The notes under the pieces are model-generated. The model was given only the letters and a program-made list of their open reading frames with translations, was not told the DNA's origin and ran no database searches. A stretch of 64,000 bases of DNA, taken from NCBI GenBank assembly GCA_032878915.1, contig JAVQMG010000103.1, forward strand, positions 12,150,501 to 12,214,500, read 5' to 3'. Origin of the DNA: Castanopsis chinensis (lineage: Eukaryota; Streptophyta; Magnoliopsida; Fagales; Fagaceae). Below are positions 1-10,949 of the stretch, piece by piece. Within the stretch, counting starts at the first letter, position 1. Each line of letters opens with the position of its first letter. The translations under genes and the position numbers were made by a program.

Positions 1-1180
1 TGGCTCCTCAATTCCCCGCCTTCCGATCAGATCGCATCGTCGAAACCCTCAATCTCCGATCCGGATTCGCACAATGTCTTGGTGTGGCATGGGCGTTAAT
101 CGGTGTGGAGGATCGTGATGGGTCTCTCACGGGGATCAGTGTGGCATGGAGGATCGTGACCAGTGACCTTTAGGCGGTGCGATGCTCACGGACCAAGTGG
201 AGGTTGATCTCGCTGTGGCTTTGGTGGTGTTAAATCTTGTGGTGGTGGTGGGTCTTGCATTGGTGGGTATTTGTTTTTTTTTTTTTTGTGGGTGAAGATC
301 GAGTGGGTTTGTGGTGGGATAGTGGTGGAGATCGTGGCAAATCGGTGGTGGGTTTCTTTGGAGGCGTGGTTTAGGTGGTGGGTTTTGTTTGGCGTGGATT
401 GTAGTGTGGAGATTTTCTATCCAGTGTGGTGGAAATCGGTGTGGAGTTGTGGTGGCTGTGGAGTTGTGATTGGCTTCTCCGGTGTCCCAGTCCATGCCGA
501 TTCTTCACCGTTCCAATTCTTCTTGGATCGTTCGTTGAGTGGGTTTTGGAGCGAAGGAAGATCTGAGGATCTAGAGTTTTGGTTTTGGTTTATTTTGATT
601 TTGATTTTTTTTTTTTAAATTTCTGGTTTTTTTTTTAGTGAGTTTGGTTGTTTGTTTGTTGTTTGAGTGAGTTTGGTTGTTTTTTTGTTTGATTTGCTGG
701 AGAGTTCTTGTTGTTCTTGTTGTTCTTAAATCAGTTCTTTTATTTATTTATTTATTTTTTTAATTACTGGGTTTCTGTTCTTAAATTTGTTCTTGTTGTT
801 CTTATTATTCTTATGGGTTTGATTTGCTGGAGAATTTGGTGTAGAATGGTTGTTTGTTTTTTTTTAATTGATCTCAATTAATGTGATTTTTTATTTTTAT
901 TTCTGTTTTTGATTTTTTTTTATTTAGTTAAATTTAGTTAAATTATTATTTTTATTTTAATTGCTGACGTGGCTTTTTTTAATGATAAAATAATTTTTTT
1001 ATTATTATTTTAATCAATCCGTTTGCCACGTAGGCGAGTGCCCTAACAGCACTGACAGAAAGGACTTAAATAAAAGGCGTTTTTCTAAACAGGGACTAAA
1101 AGTGTTGAAAATAAAATATAAGGACTAAAGTGGGAATTGCATGAAATTGTAGGGACGAAAATGTGGTTTTCGCCAAAAGT
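1..1180. repeat. Unclassified G/T-rich repeat-like stretch
   Basis: From about 180 to 900 the plus strand is almost devoid of C and made of G/T words and T runs. The open frame at 271-618 is low complexity (W, V, G, F rich) and I do not regard it as a gene. From about 1060 to 1165 there are modules around GGACTAAA and GGGACGAAAATG, a type of sequence I associate with ends of dispersed plant repeats. No terminal repeats or target duplication could be defined because the left end lies at or before the window edge. Confidence 0.35.
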
Positions 1181-1701
1181 AATTTCATTGATAAATTTAT
1201 ATTATAACCAATAATAACCTACCACCTATAATTTGTTGTAAAAATGTTATAAAAATGTTGTAAATGTAACGCTTCTCAATTTATAATGGCAATATGAAAA
1301 TGAATTTTCTAAAAAGTTGAATACATATCCTTCAATCATCCCTTATAATATTTTCCTCGAGGTTGTTGGCAGAAATTTTGTTTGGGGAGTCAACTTAGTG
1401 TGTGTTTGGTAAAAATTAAAAGTTACCAAATTATTTAGTAAGTAAAAAATTTCAATTGAACTAATGAAGTATTCAAAGACATGAATGATCTAAAATTTTA
1501 ACAGACACAGAGATACATTTTACAATAAAAAATGAATGTGAGAAAAAAAATCTCTATAACTACTAGATCAATTGAACAGTTTTTTTAAAAGCATCATTAG
1601 ACTGCTCAAATATTTGGAAGGCGGAGTCCCATTTTTTGTAGGCTCATACGCGTATCTCCACCCCTGATTTTCCTCTCATTTTTCATCCAATGTTTCTGAT
1701 A
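1181..1701. other. AT-rich spacer, nothing recognised
   Basis: No coding potential, RNA gene or clear repeat boundary is visible. A short GTGTGTTTGGTAAAA word near 1400 resembles MITE ends, but no partner was found. Confidence 0.4.
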
Positions 1702-2715
1702 TGAGATTCAAGCTCGATGAATTAGCTCTGTGGAGCTGAATTCCATGACACCGTCAACTAAGCATATCCAAGACATGGTCTGGAGTCCATACTCATGACC
1801 CTGGTGGGGTCGGTAGTACATTGAACTTGCCAAGCGGTCCTCCCCAGCACGCTAAATGGGGATCGAACTGTTGAAAACTTGGCATAGGACACTGCCAAAG
1901 GTTAAGTTGTCAGGCCACGACTCCCTGAGCTGGAAGAACGAGACAGCCTTGTCTTTAAACTTGAAATCATCCATATTGTAGAACCCTTTGATAGGACTCA
2001 AAGTGTGCCCTAAAGAAGAATTGGATAGCTTGTCTGACTCCCAGTGTTAGACTTATGGTTAAGTGATTAAATTTACAATTTCCTAACAGCTTAAGCTTTT
2101 AGAACAATCGGTAATTTAACATTGTATCAGAGCAGGAGATCTTGAGTTCAATCCTTGGTTTTACGTAGGTCCACCTCTCGCGGCGGGCCTGATTGAATGC
2201 GGCCTCCACTTGTGGTGGAAAGGTTTTCTCTTCCTCATCGTTGATACTAAACTTAATTGAGCGCCAGTCCTTTATATTAGACCACTATAAACGATATCTT
2301 TCAGTTTTAGTCAATTGATAGTGATGGGTTGGTTCCACTGAAGAAGGATAGGAATAGTTTGGACGGAAGATTGAAGGTATGGAATGACCAAATTCGTAAG
2401 CTGGTCTTTCACTAGATGCTGAATTTTTCTTAGACTGTGTGGGAGGAAATAATGATGTTATGGAATAAGGAGAGAAGTGTTTTGTTTGAGCAGATAGGGA
2501 GCTTGAACGAGAGTTATCTGGTGGAAAGAAGGATGGTTTGGAAGAAGACAAGTGTGGAATTAGCGTTTGATTATATAATGAAGCATCACCACTGCTACCA
2601 GACAGAGATTTTGCTGGTGGAAAGATCGAAAAGATAGAAGAACGTGGAATTTGTACTTCTCTGTCTGGTGTACTGGGCAGAGACACATCGGCTGGGGCAA
2701 TATATTACATCAAAT
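1702..2715 (-). pseudogene. MYC_N-like gene copy A, broken
   Basis: This is a decayed copy of the family whose intact member is at 38366-39493. The open part (2686 down to 2285) carries four copies of the Ser-Ile-x-x-hydrophobic-Phe-Pro-Pro repeat (SIFSIFPPAKS, PSFFPPDNS, SITSLFPPTQS, SIPSIFRPNYS). The downstream part, 1702-2284, is recognisable only across frames: it matches the end of the domain, including the segment corresponding to LQTMSWI. Three lesions are visible. There is a TAA at the codon aligned with codon 3 of copy C (GAA to TAA), no ATG is usable for the remaining frame, and a SMART/TRIM fragment is inserted at 2045-2163. It is almost certainly non-functional. Confidence 0.75.
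2045..2163 (+). mobile_element. SMART/TRIM-type mini LTR retroelement fragment
   Basis: A 77 bp segment begins TGTTAGAC and ends AATTTAACA (2045-2121). It is followed at once by a TTGTATCAGAGC stretch (2122-2133), which matches the initiator-Met tRNA primer binding site of plant LTR elements with one mismatch. This layout of a tiny TG...CA LTR directly abutting the primer site is that of SMART/TRIM elements. Only the 5' LTR, the primer site and some internal bases remain. It splits the coding sequence of MYC_N-like copy A between CTCCCAG and GTAGGTCCACC. Confidence 0.6.
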
Positions 2716-2930
2716 AATCCCAAAGGCCAGAGGAAAGATTATTGGGACTAAAAGTTTGTTTGGTCGTGTGGATGAAAAGTAAGAGGATAGAAAATAAGAA
2801 GAAAAGTGGGACGATGGAGGGACCTAAGGATGGATTGCACAGCAACGACAGTAGCATCGTGTAAACAGAAAGACAACCAGTGGCAGAGGAGTTCATAGGA
2901 AACTTACTGTATACGGTTTCTTCCCAATTT
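2716..2930 (-). promoter_or_regulatory. Conserved upstream block of MYC_N-like copy A
   Basis: Sequence upstream of the former start is shared with the other copies: a GGATGGATTGCAC-like word, GCATCGTGTAAACA near 2850, and a block around GAGTTCATAGGAAAC near 2890. Equivalent blocks lie at 4720-4760, 8780-8870, 20890-20990 and 39560-39650. The conservation shows that duplications carried the promoter region as well as the coding part. No individual binding site is assigned. Confidence 0.45.
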
Positions 2931-2983
2931 GATAAGTCTGCAAGAGCCATCAAAGTTGAAACTCGTTTTCAGATTCCACCATT

Positions 2984-3114
2984 TAGGGTCTGTTTGTTTT
3001 CCCATCTTAAACTCACATTTTTACATTTTAAACAACATTACACAATTTTCACACACTTTTTTACTCACATGTATTTCAAAAAACTACAAAAATCTACTCT
3101 ACCAAACACCCTCT
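2984..3114. repeat. MITE-like element (GGTCTGTTTG ... ACCAAACACC ends)
   Basis: A short element begins TAGGGTCTGTTTG and ends CTACCAAACACCCTC, giving imperfect inverted ends. A related copy lies at 14815-14927 and ends in ACCAAACGGGCCC. The internal part is AC-rich (CACACACTTTTTTACTCACA). It is a non-coding, non-autonomous element; the superfamily is not determined. Confidence 0.5.
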
Positions 3115-4329
3115 TAATAACTAGTGGTAAGGCCCACTAAAATAGTAAAAAGTAAAAACTTAATTGACCGACTTTGTTGTTTTCTGAAACCAAATCTTAT
3201 AAATCATGACTCAAGTGACTTCTAAGGTCTCTTGTTATTGAGCTTGAGGTTGAGAGTTAAACCTAGAAAAAGAGTCATGATCATATAGTGGACATTATAA
3301 ATTTAAATTCTATTCTATTTATTCCAAAAAAATGTATGACTTTAAAACATTTTTAGATGAGTTTTTTCAATATGTTTAGAGTCATAACAATTTTTATAAA
3401 ATGTTTCATAATTACCAAAATGACATATTGTGAGTAATAGGGCTTAATTAGATGAGAACCAACAAAATCTACCAAATCAATCGCTGTGAATTTTTTTTTT
3501 TTTTTTTTTTTTTTTTTGGTTTATAGCAATTCTTGAGGTTTTTTAGAGAATTTCATTTAATGTATGGAAAATGCTAAAGATAAAAGTTTTACTGCATAAA
3601 ATTTATAAAATGATGTGGTAATGAAAGTGATTAGTGGACGTCAACCATGAAATAAATGGATATTTAAAACATATTTTAGTGATTAATAGCACAATAGTTT
3701 ATAAACTCCATATAGTAAAAGTTGTAGTATCTCTAACATAACTTTTGGTGTAGTCTTTCTTACTTTCTCATATCGTGGTAATTTTGTAATTAACTTTGGA
3801 CTCTATTACTTAAAAAAAATAAATAAATAAATAAAATAAAACTTTGGACTCTATTAGGAAGGGTAAATTAAAAAAATCAAGATAAGGTGGTCTTTTTTAT
3901 CGGTATCATGCACATTCCAACTACAGACTACCAAGTTTTATATGTTAATTAAATTTGTTTGGAAAAGTTAACATATGTCCTAAAAGTATTGGTTTTGAAA
4001 ATATTTTTAGAAGCTTTTTATGGGAAAAATAAACAATTCATTTTTTTTTTTTTTTACACTTTTCTATATTTCCTATGAAAGTAGTATAAATACTTTTCTA
4101 AAATAGTTCATTAACAAATGAAGAATCCGACCCAAATTTGCTTATGTCAAATAAAAGAGAAGATGAAGTACCAGACAAGGACTTGGCTGCAGGAAAGGGT
4201 GAAAATAGTATATGGGAAAATATATTTTTACTTTGAAAAAAGTATAAAAAAAAAAAAATTAAAAAGCTGCATAAAAACTACAAAACAAAAAACTAGCTTA
4301 TAAGTTAGTCCCAAACACACTCAAAGTCT
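3115..4329. other. AT-rich spacer with poly-T tract
   Basis: No gene is visible. The stretch contains a poly-T run at about 3488-3518, a short AAAT repeat near 3815-3840, and otherwise unstructured AT-rich DNA. Confidence 0.45.
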
Positions 4330-4790
4330 CACTAGACCATTGTCTGGTGCAGCAGAGACGTACATGGATTCCATCAGATTAATAATCCAAAAGGCAAAGG
4401 TCCTATTTGATGTGACTAAAACTAAGAAGGGTCCTATAAATGGATTGCACATTAATGAGGATGAAATCAGCCAACTCTACTCTATCTCCTCCTCCATTCT
4501 AATACAAATCTTATGTACCACCTTTTGTATTGCACTTAATATTCAACTAATCAAAACTTGTTGTTTAACTCTCCTTATAAAATTGTCAAAGTTTAAAATC
4601 AAAAACAATAGATAAATGACAAGTTGTAATTTGTGAAGCATAAAGTAAGAATATAAAAAGTGGTACAAAAGATATATATTCCTTTCCATTAATCCAAACA
4701 AGCCATTAAGCAAAGAGCAAAGCAGTGGAGTGGAGTTTATTGGGAACTTTCTCACAACTAAGTGTCTGTTTGACATGATTAATTTTGCCA
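4330..4790 (-). pseudogene. MYC_N-like copy F: only start region and upstream remain
   Basis: The stretch from TGTCTGGTGCAGCAGAGAC (about 4343) through AATCCAAAAGGCAAAG, GGATTGCACA and the GTGGAGTTTATTGGGAAC block (about 4730) follows the start region and upstream block of the other copies in order. The coding body is absent beyond about 4330. This is an orphan 5' end, produced by deletion or an incomplete duplication. Similarity continues beyond it at 5060-5200, matching DNA upstream of the intact gene (39745-39900). Confidence 0.55.
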
Positions 4791-4960
4791 ACTTATTTTA
4801 TTATTCAGCTTATTTTTGTTACTATTTATAGGTCCCACTACACTTTTTGGTAGTATTTATGGGTCTCACTATACTATTTCAGCTAACTTTTACATTTATC
4901 TACAGTACTTTCAACAAAAAAATTTTAATTTCAACAAAATAAACAGATCTCAAACAGACC
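4760..4960. repeat. MITE-like element with TGTCTGTTTG/CAAACAGACC ends
   Basis: The left end reads GTGTCTGTTTGACAT and the right end TCTCAAACAGACCAT, forming short terminal inverted repeats around about 200 bp of AT-rich DNA with the internally repeated word GGTCCCACTACACT/GGTCTCACTATACT. It lies within the upstream part of copy F. Confidence 0.5.
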
Positions 4961-5059
4961 ATAATATTCCGCATTCATTTGAGAATTCCAAACAGTCCCT
5001 AATATTTCGCGTTCCTTTGAGGATTGAAAACTCGCTGGTAGCCTGGTAAGAGTTTTCAA

Positions 5060-5200
5060 AACTTGTTTTCACCAAATTGAACTATTGTTGACTGACTGTT
5101 TATTATAAACACATCTTACAAAATCAAGTCTCACAAACACTTTGTGGATGAGTTTATAGAAATCTACGTCATTTTGATGTTTTCTATCTCCACTTTCTCG
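5060..5200. repeat. Segmental duplication flank (matches 39745-39900)
   Basis: Words such as GTTGACTGA, ACAAACACTTTGTGGATGAG and TTTTCTATCTCCACTTTCTC recur in the same order upstream of the intact MYC_N-like gene (39745-39900). This shows that copy F and the intact copy share more than the gene itself. Confidence 0.5.
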
Positions 5201-5779
5201 TATTCTAATATGTGCTAGTGGCAATTTTGTATATTGGTCAATAATTATGACATCCTGGTGTTCCCAAAAAAGGTAAATAATGTGTGGTGGCAATTTTGTA
5301 TATTGAACTTTATTTCAAAACCCTGCGACTCGAAACCCATATTTCATTCACTATTTCCTTATCCCTCTTTAATTTGCTCTACAGTTTCCTGCATTGACGT
5401 CTTCATCACAAGTTAGTACGTCAAAATCTAGTGGCCAATTCTAAATTTACATATATATATGTTATTAAATTAATTAAATGAAATAGTAAAGAACAAATCA
5501 AATGAATGCTATGTGCTTCAGGTAAAATAATTTAATTTACATATTTTGTAAATAATATAAATGCTCTGTGCTCTTTGAGTAAAATAATGTAATTAGTTAA
5601 AGCAATGACATGCTTGTTTAAAACAAAATAAACGAAAAGAAATAAATAAACTAATAGTCGACATCAAAGAACCCCTTTCCCAAGCATGTCTAAAGTCTTC
5701 ACACCAATTAGTGCAGAGTAGAAAAAAGTTAGTTTTACACAAATTTGTTCAAAAACTATCGGCATCAGTCTATCTATAA

Positions 5780-5826
<47 letters not shown>

Positions 5827-6183
5827 TTAAGGGGCGTGTTAAAAAAATAGCAATTGTTAATAAACTGTATTAGAAAATTTTGACATAACTTTTATAAGAA
5901 ATATAAAACGATGTTAAAAAAATTAATTACTTTATCATTTTTCAATAAAATATTTCTATAAATAGTTTTTAAACCAATGTCTTTGTAGCATTCTTTAATA
6001 ATAAATGATATGTCCATAATATTTTCACAAACATTTTTACAACAAATCCTAAGTGGCAGGTTGTTACTAGCTACTATTGTTGGGGCAAAAAAATATTCTT
6101 AGTATTAGGTTCAAATTTGAACCAACAACAACTAACCATCTATGATTTGTTGTAAAAATATTGTAGACGTAGCACCTTCTTTA
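5201..6183. other. AT-rich spacer with TA microsatellite
   Basis: No gene is visible. A TA dinucleotide tract lies at about 5783-5823. Part of the spacer (about 6005-6175) repeats words seen near 1196-1275, such as CATCTATGATTTGTTGTAAAAATATTGTA, which is a dispersed low-copy repeat in this window. Confidence 0.45.
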
Positions 6184-6517
6184 ATATTTCCCATATATTA
6201 ATATTGCTACAATAACCATATAAATATACACGGTTACTGTACCTTTCTATTTTAGTTTTTTTTCTCTCTCCGCTCTCTCCTCTCTCACCCTTGTCACTCT
6301 CTTTCTTTCTCTTCTCTGGACTCTCTTTAATGTCCAAAAAAGGAAGAGAGTTCTTTTACATTTCTCATATATTAATATTGCTACAATAATCATATAAATA
6401 TACACCGTTACTATACATTTCTATTTTATTTTTTTTCTCTTTCCTCTCTCACCCTTGTCACTCTCTTTCTCTCTCTTCCCTAGACTGTCTGTAATGTCCA
6501 AAAAAGGAAGAGAGTGT
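6184..6517. repeat. Two-copy tandem repeat, about 175 bp unit
   Basis: The first unit (6184-6350) and second unit (6359-6517) share, in order, CATATATTAATATTGCTACAA, TTCTATTTTA, a CT-rich CTCTCTCACCCTTGTCACTC block and TGTCCAAAAAAGGAAGAGAG. The open frames reported here are only translations of the CT/GA-rich part. Confidence 0.65.
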
Positions 6518-6526
6518 ATTAGTAGG

Positions 6527-6527
<1 letters not shown>

Positions 6528-6597
<70 letters not shown>
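6528..6597. repeat. (AAT)n(ATT)n palindromic microsatellite
   Basis: AAT repeats switch at about 6560 into ATT repeats. The two halves are reverse complements and could form a long hairpin. Confidence 0.85.
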
Positions 6598-6598
<1 letters not shown>

Positions 6599-6964
6599 AA
6601 TGAGTATTTAAATAAAACAAAGTTTATAATAGATAATTTGATGTAAGTTTTTTTGCAAAATATTTGTGTAAGATAGAAAAAGTTGATTATTATACTAAAA
6701 TAGATGGAATATTTTAGATAGACTGACGTGAATACTCTAAGTTGAGTAGAGCTTTTTATTCTAGTTCCCTCCTTGGTCAATATTCAATTGGATAGTTATT
6801 TCAGGTACTTCGCTAATTAAATCCTAATTGATACACAAGCAAAGCAATCACGCTGAATCCTTAGCCTAATTATGGTAATCAAAATCCAATTTTCTCCCAT
6901 TCTTTCACCTATTTTCTCATAGAGTAAACAGCCCCAAAAAAATTTAAAGAAACACGTGCATATA

Positions 6965-7245
6965 AAATAACTCGAAGTATGCCTTCTTCTGCCATGACAT
7001 TACCATTTTGGATTTTGCGTTATGTTGCAACCATAAATGATAGATGGATGCAAGAAGCCTACATATTTTCACATGAAACTGTCCCCCTTAAGCTCGTTAA
7101 CTCCCCAATTCACCTTTCATCCCAGTCAAACGAAGTTTTATTCATCAGGCACATCTTCAATTTCAAGAGTCTTGCTGCCAAATTAAGCCTCCTAGTACAT
7201 GAATACCCAATGTACATGTGGTTTTTGCATACCATTTTTCATTAA
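6965..7245 (-). repeat. Fragment matching intron 1 of the ARAD-like gene
   Basis: The run from GTATGCCTTCTTCTGCC to GGTTTTTGCAT matches 42926-43170, inside intron 1 of the minus-strand exostosin gene. It includes ACATTACCATTTTGGATT and AAGAAGCCTACAT. The open frame at 6979-7245 arises in this intronic copy and is not a gene. It places an ARAD-derived remnant directly beside MYC_N-like copies, as at 17.5 and 37 kb. Confidence 0.6.
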
Positions 7246-7250
7246 CCAGA

Positions 7251-7281
<31 letters not shown>

Positions 7282-7484
7282 GGGTCCGGTTAATGGGTAC
7301 ACATAGAGCATTTGTTAAAGGACCATATTAAAAAAGATCTAAATTTATTTTTATGTGAAATACAAAAAACTATAAATAAATAATAAATTAATTATTTCTT
7401 TTTCAATAAAAAGTTTCTAAATATACTTCATAAATCAGTATCCTTAGGACATTCGTTAATCCATCTCTCTCTCTCTCTAAAATT

Positions 7485-7745
7485 CAAGTTGGGTGAATGA
7501 GTTTTATGGAGCTGAATTCCATAACACTGCCAACTACTCATATCCAAGACATGGTTTTGGAGTCCATACTTACTGCGCAAGCGAGCCCAATAGTACATTG
7601 AGCTCGCCAGGCAGTCCTCCCCAACCACCCAGATGGGGATCGAAGTGCTGAAAACTTGGCAAAGGACGCTGCCAAATGTGAACATGGGAGTCGAATCCCT
7701 AAGCTTGAAGAACTGGATATCATTGTTTCTAAACTTTTGATTGTC
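7485..7745 (-). pseudogene. MYC_N-like partial copy B' (3' end only)
   Basis: A tandem duplicate of the 3' part of copy B, which lies about 325 bp to the right. It covers the last ~80 codons of the domain (the segment equivalent to VFSTSxPIWxVGEDxLASSxYY and the LQTMSWI block). The coding frame is shifted relative to copy B after the YYRARLRSKYGLQ segment, so the ending reads out of frame. There is no start and no N-terminal part. Confidence 0.7.
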
Positions 7746-7825
7746 ATTTTTTTTTTAATAAAAAGTTTCTAAAAATACTTCATAAATCAATATCTTTGGG
7801 GCATTCGTTAATCATTCTCTCGCTC

Positions 7826-8710
7826 TCAAATTCAAGTTGAGTGAATGAGCTCTGTGGAGCCAAATTCCATAACACCATCCACTACACCTATCCAAGACAT
7901 GGTCTGGAGTCCATACTTACTGCCCAAGCGAGCCCGATAGTACATTGAGCTCGCTAGGCAGTCCTCCCCAGCCAACCAGATAGGGCTCGAAGTGCTGAAA
8001 ACTTGCCAAAGGACGCTGCCAAGTGCGAACATGGGAATCGAATCCCTGAGCTTGAAGAACTGGATATCATTGTTTCTAAACTTTTGATTATCTATATTGA
8101 AGAAGCCTTTGGCTGGCCTAATATTTTTCAAGGAAGAATAGGATAGGCTGTCCAGCTCCCAGTAGATAGCATAGGTCCACTTCTCGCAGGCCCTCTCTAA
8201 CTCCACCTCAACTTCCAGTGGCAAGACTCTCTCGTCATTGTCGTCGAAGTTATCAAATGTAATTGGGCACCAGCGAGTTACTTTACTCAAAAGAACTTCT
8301 TTAAATTCATGACTCAATTTGTTTGCGTCCGAAGTACACTGATGTAGGTCATGGGTTGATGCATTGGAACTAGAACAAGAATAGTTTGGCTGGAAGATTG
8401 AGGGTATGTTATGATCAAATCCTTGACTTGATCTATGGGTTGATAATGAATTTGACTGAGACCGTGTGGGTGGAAAGAATGATGATATAGAAGGAGAAGA
8501 GAAGCGTTTGCTTAGAGCAGATAGGGAGCTTGACAGAGAGTTGCCTGGTGGAAAGAATGATGTTATGGAATAAGGAGACAAATGTGGAACTGGAAGTGTT
8601 TCATTAAATAATGAAGTACTAAGCGTTTCATTAGAATTTTCTGGTGGAAAGATTGAAAAGATAGAATTTGGATTAGAAGAACGTGAAATTTGTACTAAAT
8701 TTGTGTCTGG
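7826..8710 (-). pseudogene. MYC_N-like copy B, start codon lost
   Basis: One frame stays open from about 8706 down to the stop at 7832. It encodes the Ser/Pro repeats (SIFSIFPPENS, SITSFFPPGNS, SISSFFPPTRS, IPSIFQPNYS) and then the MYC_N-like domain with WTYAIYWELD, PIWLAGEDCLAS and GVMEFGSTELI. The position of the start ATG of the intact gene is ATC here, and a TAG lies just upstream, so no ATG precedes the frame. Otherwise it is nearly full length, about 290 codons. It is either recently inactivated or initiated elsewhere. Repeat and domain spacing follow the intact paralogue. Confidence 0.7.
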
Positions 8711-8880
8711 TGTAATGGATTCGATCTAATACACCAAAAGGCAAAAGGGAAGATTAATGTGACTAAAAAACTGGGAGAGAGGGAACTACGGATGGATTGT
8801 ACAAGGATAGCATCATTTAAACAAAGAGAGAAGCAGTAGAATTCATTGGATTCGGAAACTTCCTCGCATCTACTACTCGA
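8711..8880 (-). promoter_or_regulatory. Conserved upstream block of copy B
   Basis: Contains GGATGGATTGTACAAG (about 8790), AGCATCATTTAAACAAAGAG and GAATTCATTGGATTCGGAAAC, aligning with the blocks upstream of copies A, C, F and the intact gene. Confidence 0.4.
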
Positions 8881-8982
8881 ATGATGCTACCAATTGAGGC
8901 ATACTTTGCAATATTGCCTCACAATAATACTAATACCACTCACTTTTATACACACTTACCACAAATACTATTTAATGTGGTA

Positions 8983-9022
<40 letters not shown>

Positions 9023-10264
9023 TTATGATTGATTGTTTATTACTATTATATAGAGCTGTATTTTTTTTTTCAACCACTCACAATCTATCATGTAAGATTG
9101 TGTGTGAAAGTGTGTTACTAACATTATTAATCTCCTTCTACCGCTAATACAAAGTTAGAATTTAAATCCAACCCATCTCTACCTCTCTCTCTCTCGTACG
9201 CTTTTCTTTCATAGCCAGGCCTTGTGGGATTTGATTTTTGTATTACCATTGTGGGTCCAATGTGGGATAGGGATTCATGGATTATCAAGGTGTCTATTCA
9301 GTTTTTGTAATATTTAATAAAGAAATGATATTTTACTTAAAATAATTGACATATTATTGTTCAATTTACCACTTAAGTATATCGATAACAAGGATTGGGA
9401 TCAAATGCAATTGCACCGTGCAATTCACCCTAATCCCTCACTTTTTTTTTTTTTTTTTTTTTACTTTTACTTTTTTAAATTATTCGTATTTTATATTTAA
9501 TGATCGAGATTTAAAGTTATTTTTTATAACTTTAAATCTCAACCACAAAGACGGAACCATCCTTGGACTAGGGGGGACAATGGTCCCCTCCTAAGTGTTT
9601 TTTAAAAAATATATTATTATATATATATATATATATGTGTGTGTACTAATTTTAGCAATTTTATTACATATTGTTTGTCTTTAATAATATCATTGATTCT
9701 TTTAAGACTAATGCTATACTCACAAACTTTTTTATAACATTTTTACAAACTGTTTTGGAACAAATTCTTATTGGTTCGCATATGGGTACACCACTCACAT
9801 CATTTTTTTACTTACAAGTAACCACTTACTACATTAGTTATTTATAAAAAAAATTTCAGGTCTAGCATTTAACTCATTTTAGTAACCATAAAAAAAATTA
9901 TATATTTAAAATCTAAAATAAAGTATACAAGCCAAAAAAAAAAGAGCTCAACAACAAAAATTACCAATAAAATTAAAAAAAAAAATTAAGCTCAATTAAT
10001 TTATTTTATCCAAAATAAATTACCCTACATTTTAAAGTATTCTAAACAAAAATAATTTTGTTCTTACCCACACACAAAATAAAATAAAAAATCTCAACAG
10101 CTAAGTAACAAAATCAAATGTTGAACCACCGCACACAACCAACAATAAAACCCCCTTCCTAACTCAAAGTTTTGATTCCATCCCCACTTCTATACCAATT
10201 ATATATATCAGTATTACACCTGATCTCTATCTCAATACAAATGTTTGTTTGTAATTTTGTGAGC
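8881..10264. other. AT-rich spacer with simple repeats
   Basis: No gene is supported. It contains TA tracts at about 8986-9018 and 9618-9636, a poly-T at about 9440-9462, and scattered A/T runs. The short open frames here are chance. Confidence 0.45.
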
Positions 10265-10402
10265 GGCCCACATGACTCACAACAATGTCAACATGTTATC
10301 TTCTCTTTACACCGACTTTTTCTTTTCTTTTTACACCCACGTGACTTACAACAATGTCAACATCTTATCTTCTTTTTGCACCGACTTTGTTGGCAAAAAT
10401 CA
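10265..10402. repeat. Two-copy 69 bp tandem repeat
   Basis: CACATGACTCACAACAATG (10269) and CACGTGACTTACAACAATG (10338) head two units. Both continue through TCAACATxTTATCTTCT and CACCGACTTT. Confidence 0.7.
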
Positions 10403-10949
10403 AGCACCGTTTCCTCTAGAGGGTTTCCTGCACAATTCGGCCACAATTTCACTAATGATCTAGAAGATGTCTTGGGCAAGAATGGTCAAGAAATATAAAA
10501 GTCGGTGGATTAGTATAAATAGGTAGAAGGTAGGTGCCCATTAATTTGGTGCGAAGCAAAACAAGTCTTCCTAGCGTAAATTCCTATGTGTCTAGAGAGT
10601 AAGGACTAAGGAGTGCGGTGTTGTTTGTGTCTATTAGGCTTTCCATAAAGAACAAAGTTTAATTATAAAATTAGTTGTACCATTAAACTACAAACTCAAT
10701 ATCTTTTTATTAGAAGTGAATTTTGACAAATCTACCATTAAATTACATCTTCTTCTTATATTCTTCATGTTTGTAAAATTTCGAGAAAATTAAAAATCAA
10801 TAATTATGACATCAATAAAATTTTCAATTGCAAGTTTTTGTAATTTAAAAATTATGCATAAAATATAAGTTTATAGACTATATAGTAAATAATATTTAAT
10901 TGACACAAAATTTGATGTGTTGAGTGAGTTTGTAGCCTAAGGTTACTAC
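10403..10949. other. Spacer with promoter-like TATAAATAGG
   Basis: A TATAAATAGG box at about 10514 is followed by a less AT-rich leader-like stretch containing GTGTCTAGAGAGTAAGGAC. This could be the promoter part of an old LTR remnant, but no TG...CA ends or open frame could be tied to it. Confidence 0.25.

Noticed and set aside
271..618. 115-codon open frame
   Set aside because: Low-complexity W/V/G/F translation of G/T-rich DNA; no start context and a similar frame on the other strand.
6421..6780. 119-codon minus-strand frame with a poly-Ile run
   Set aside because: The run is the translation of an ATT/AAT microsatellite.
6979..7245. 88-codon frame
   Set aside because: Lies in a copy of exostosin intron 1 sequence (42926-43170), where the frame is not kept.
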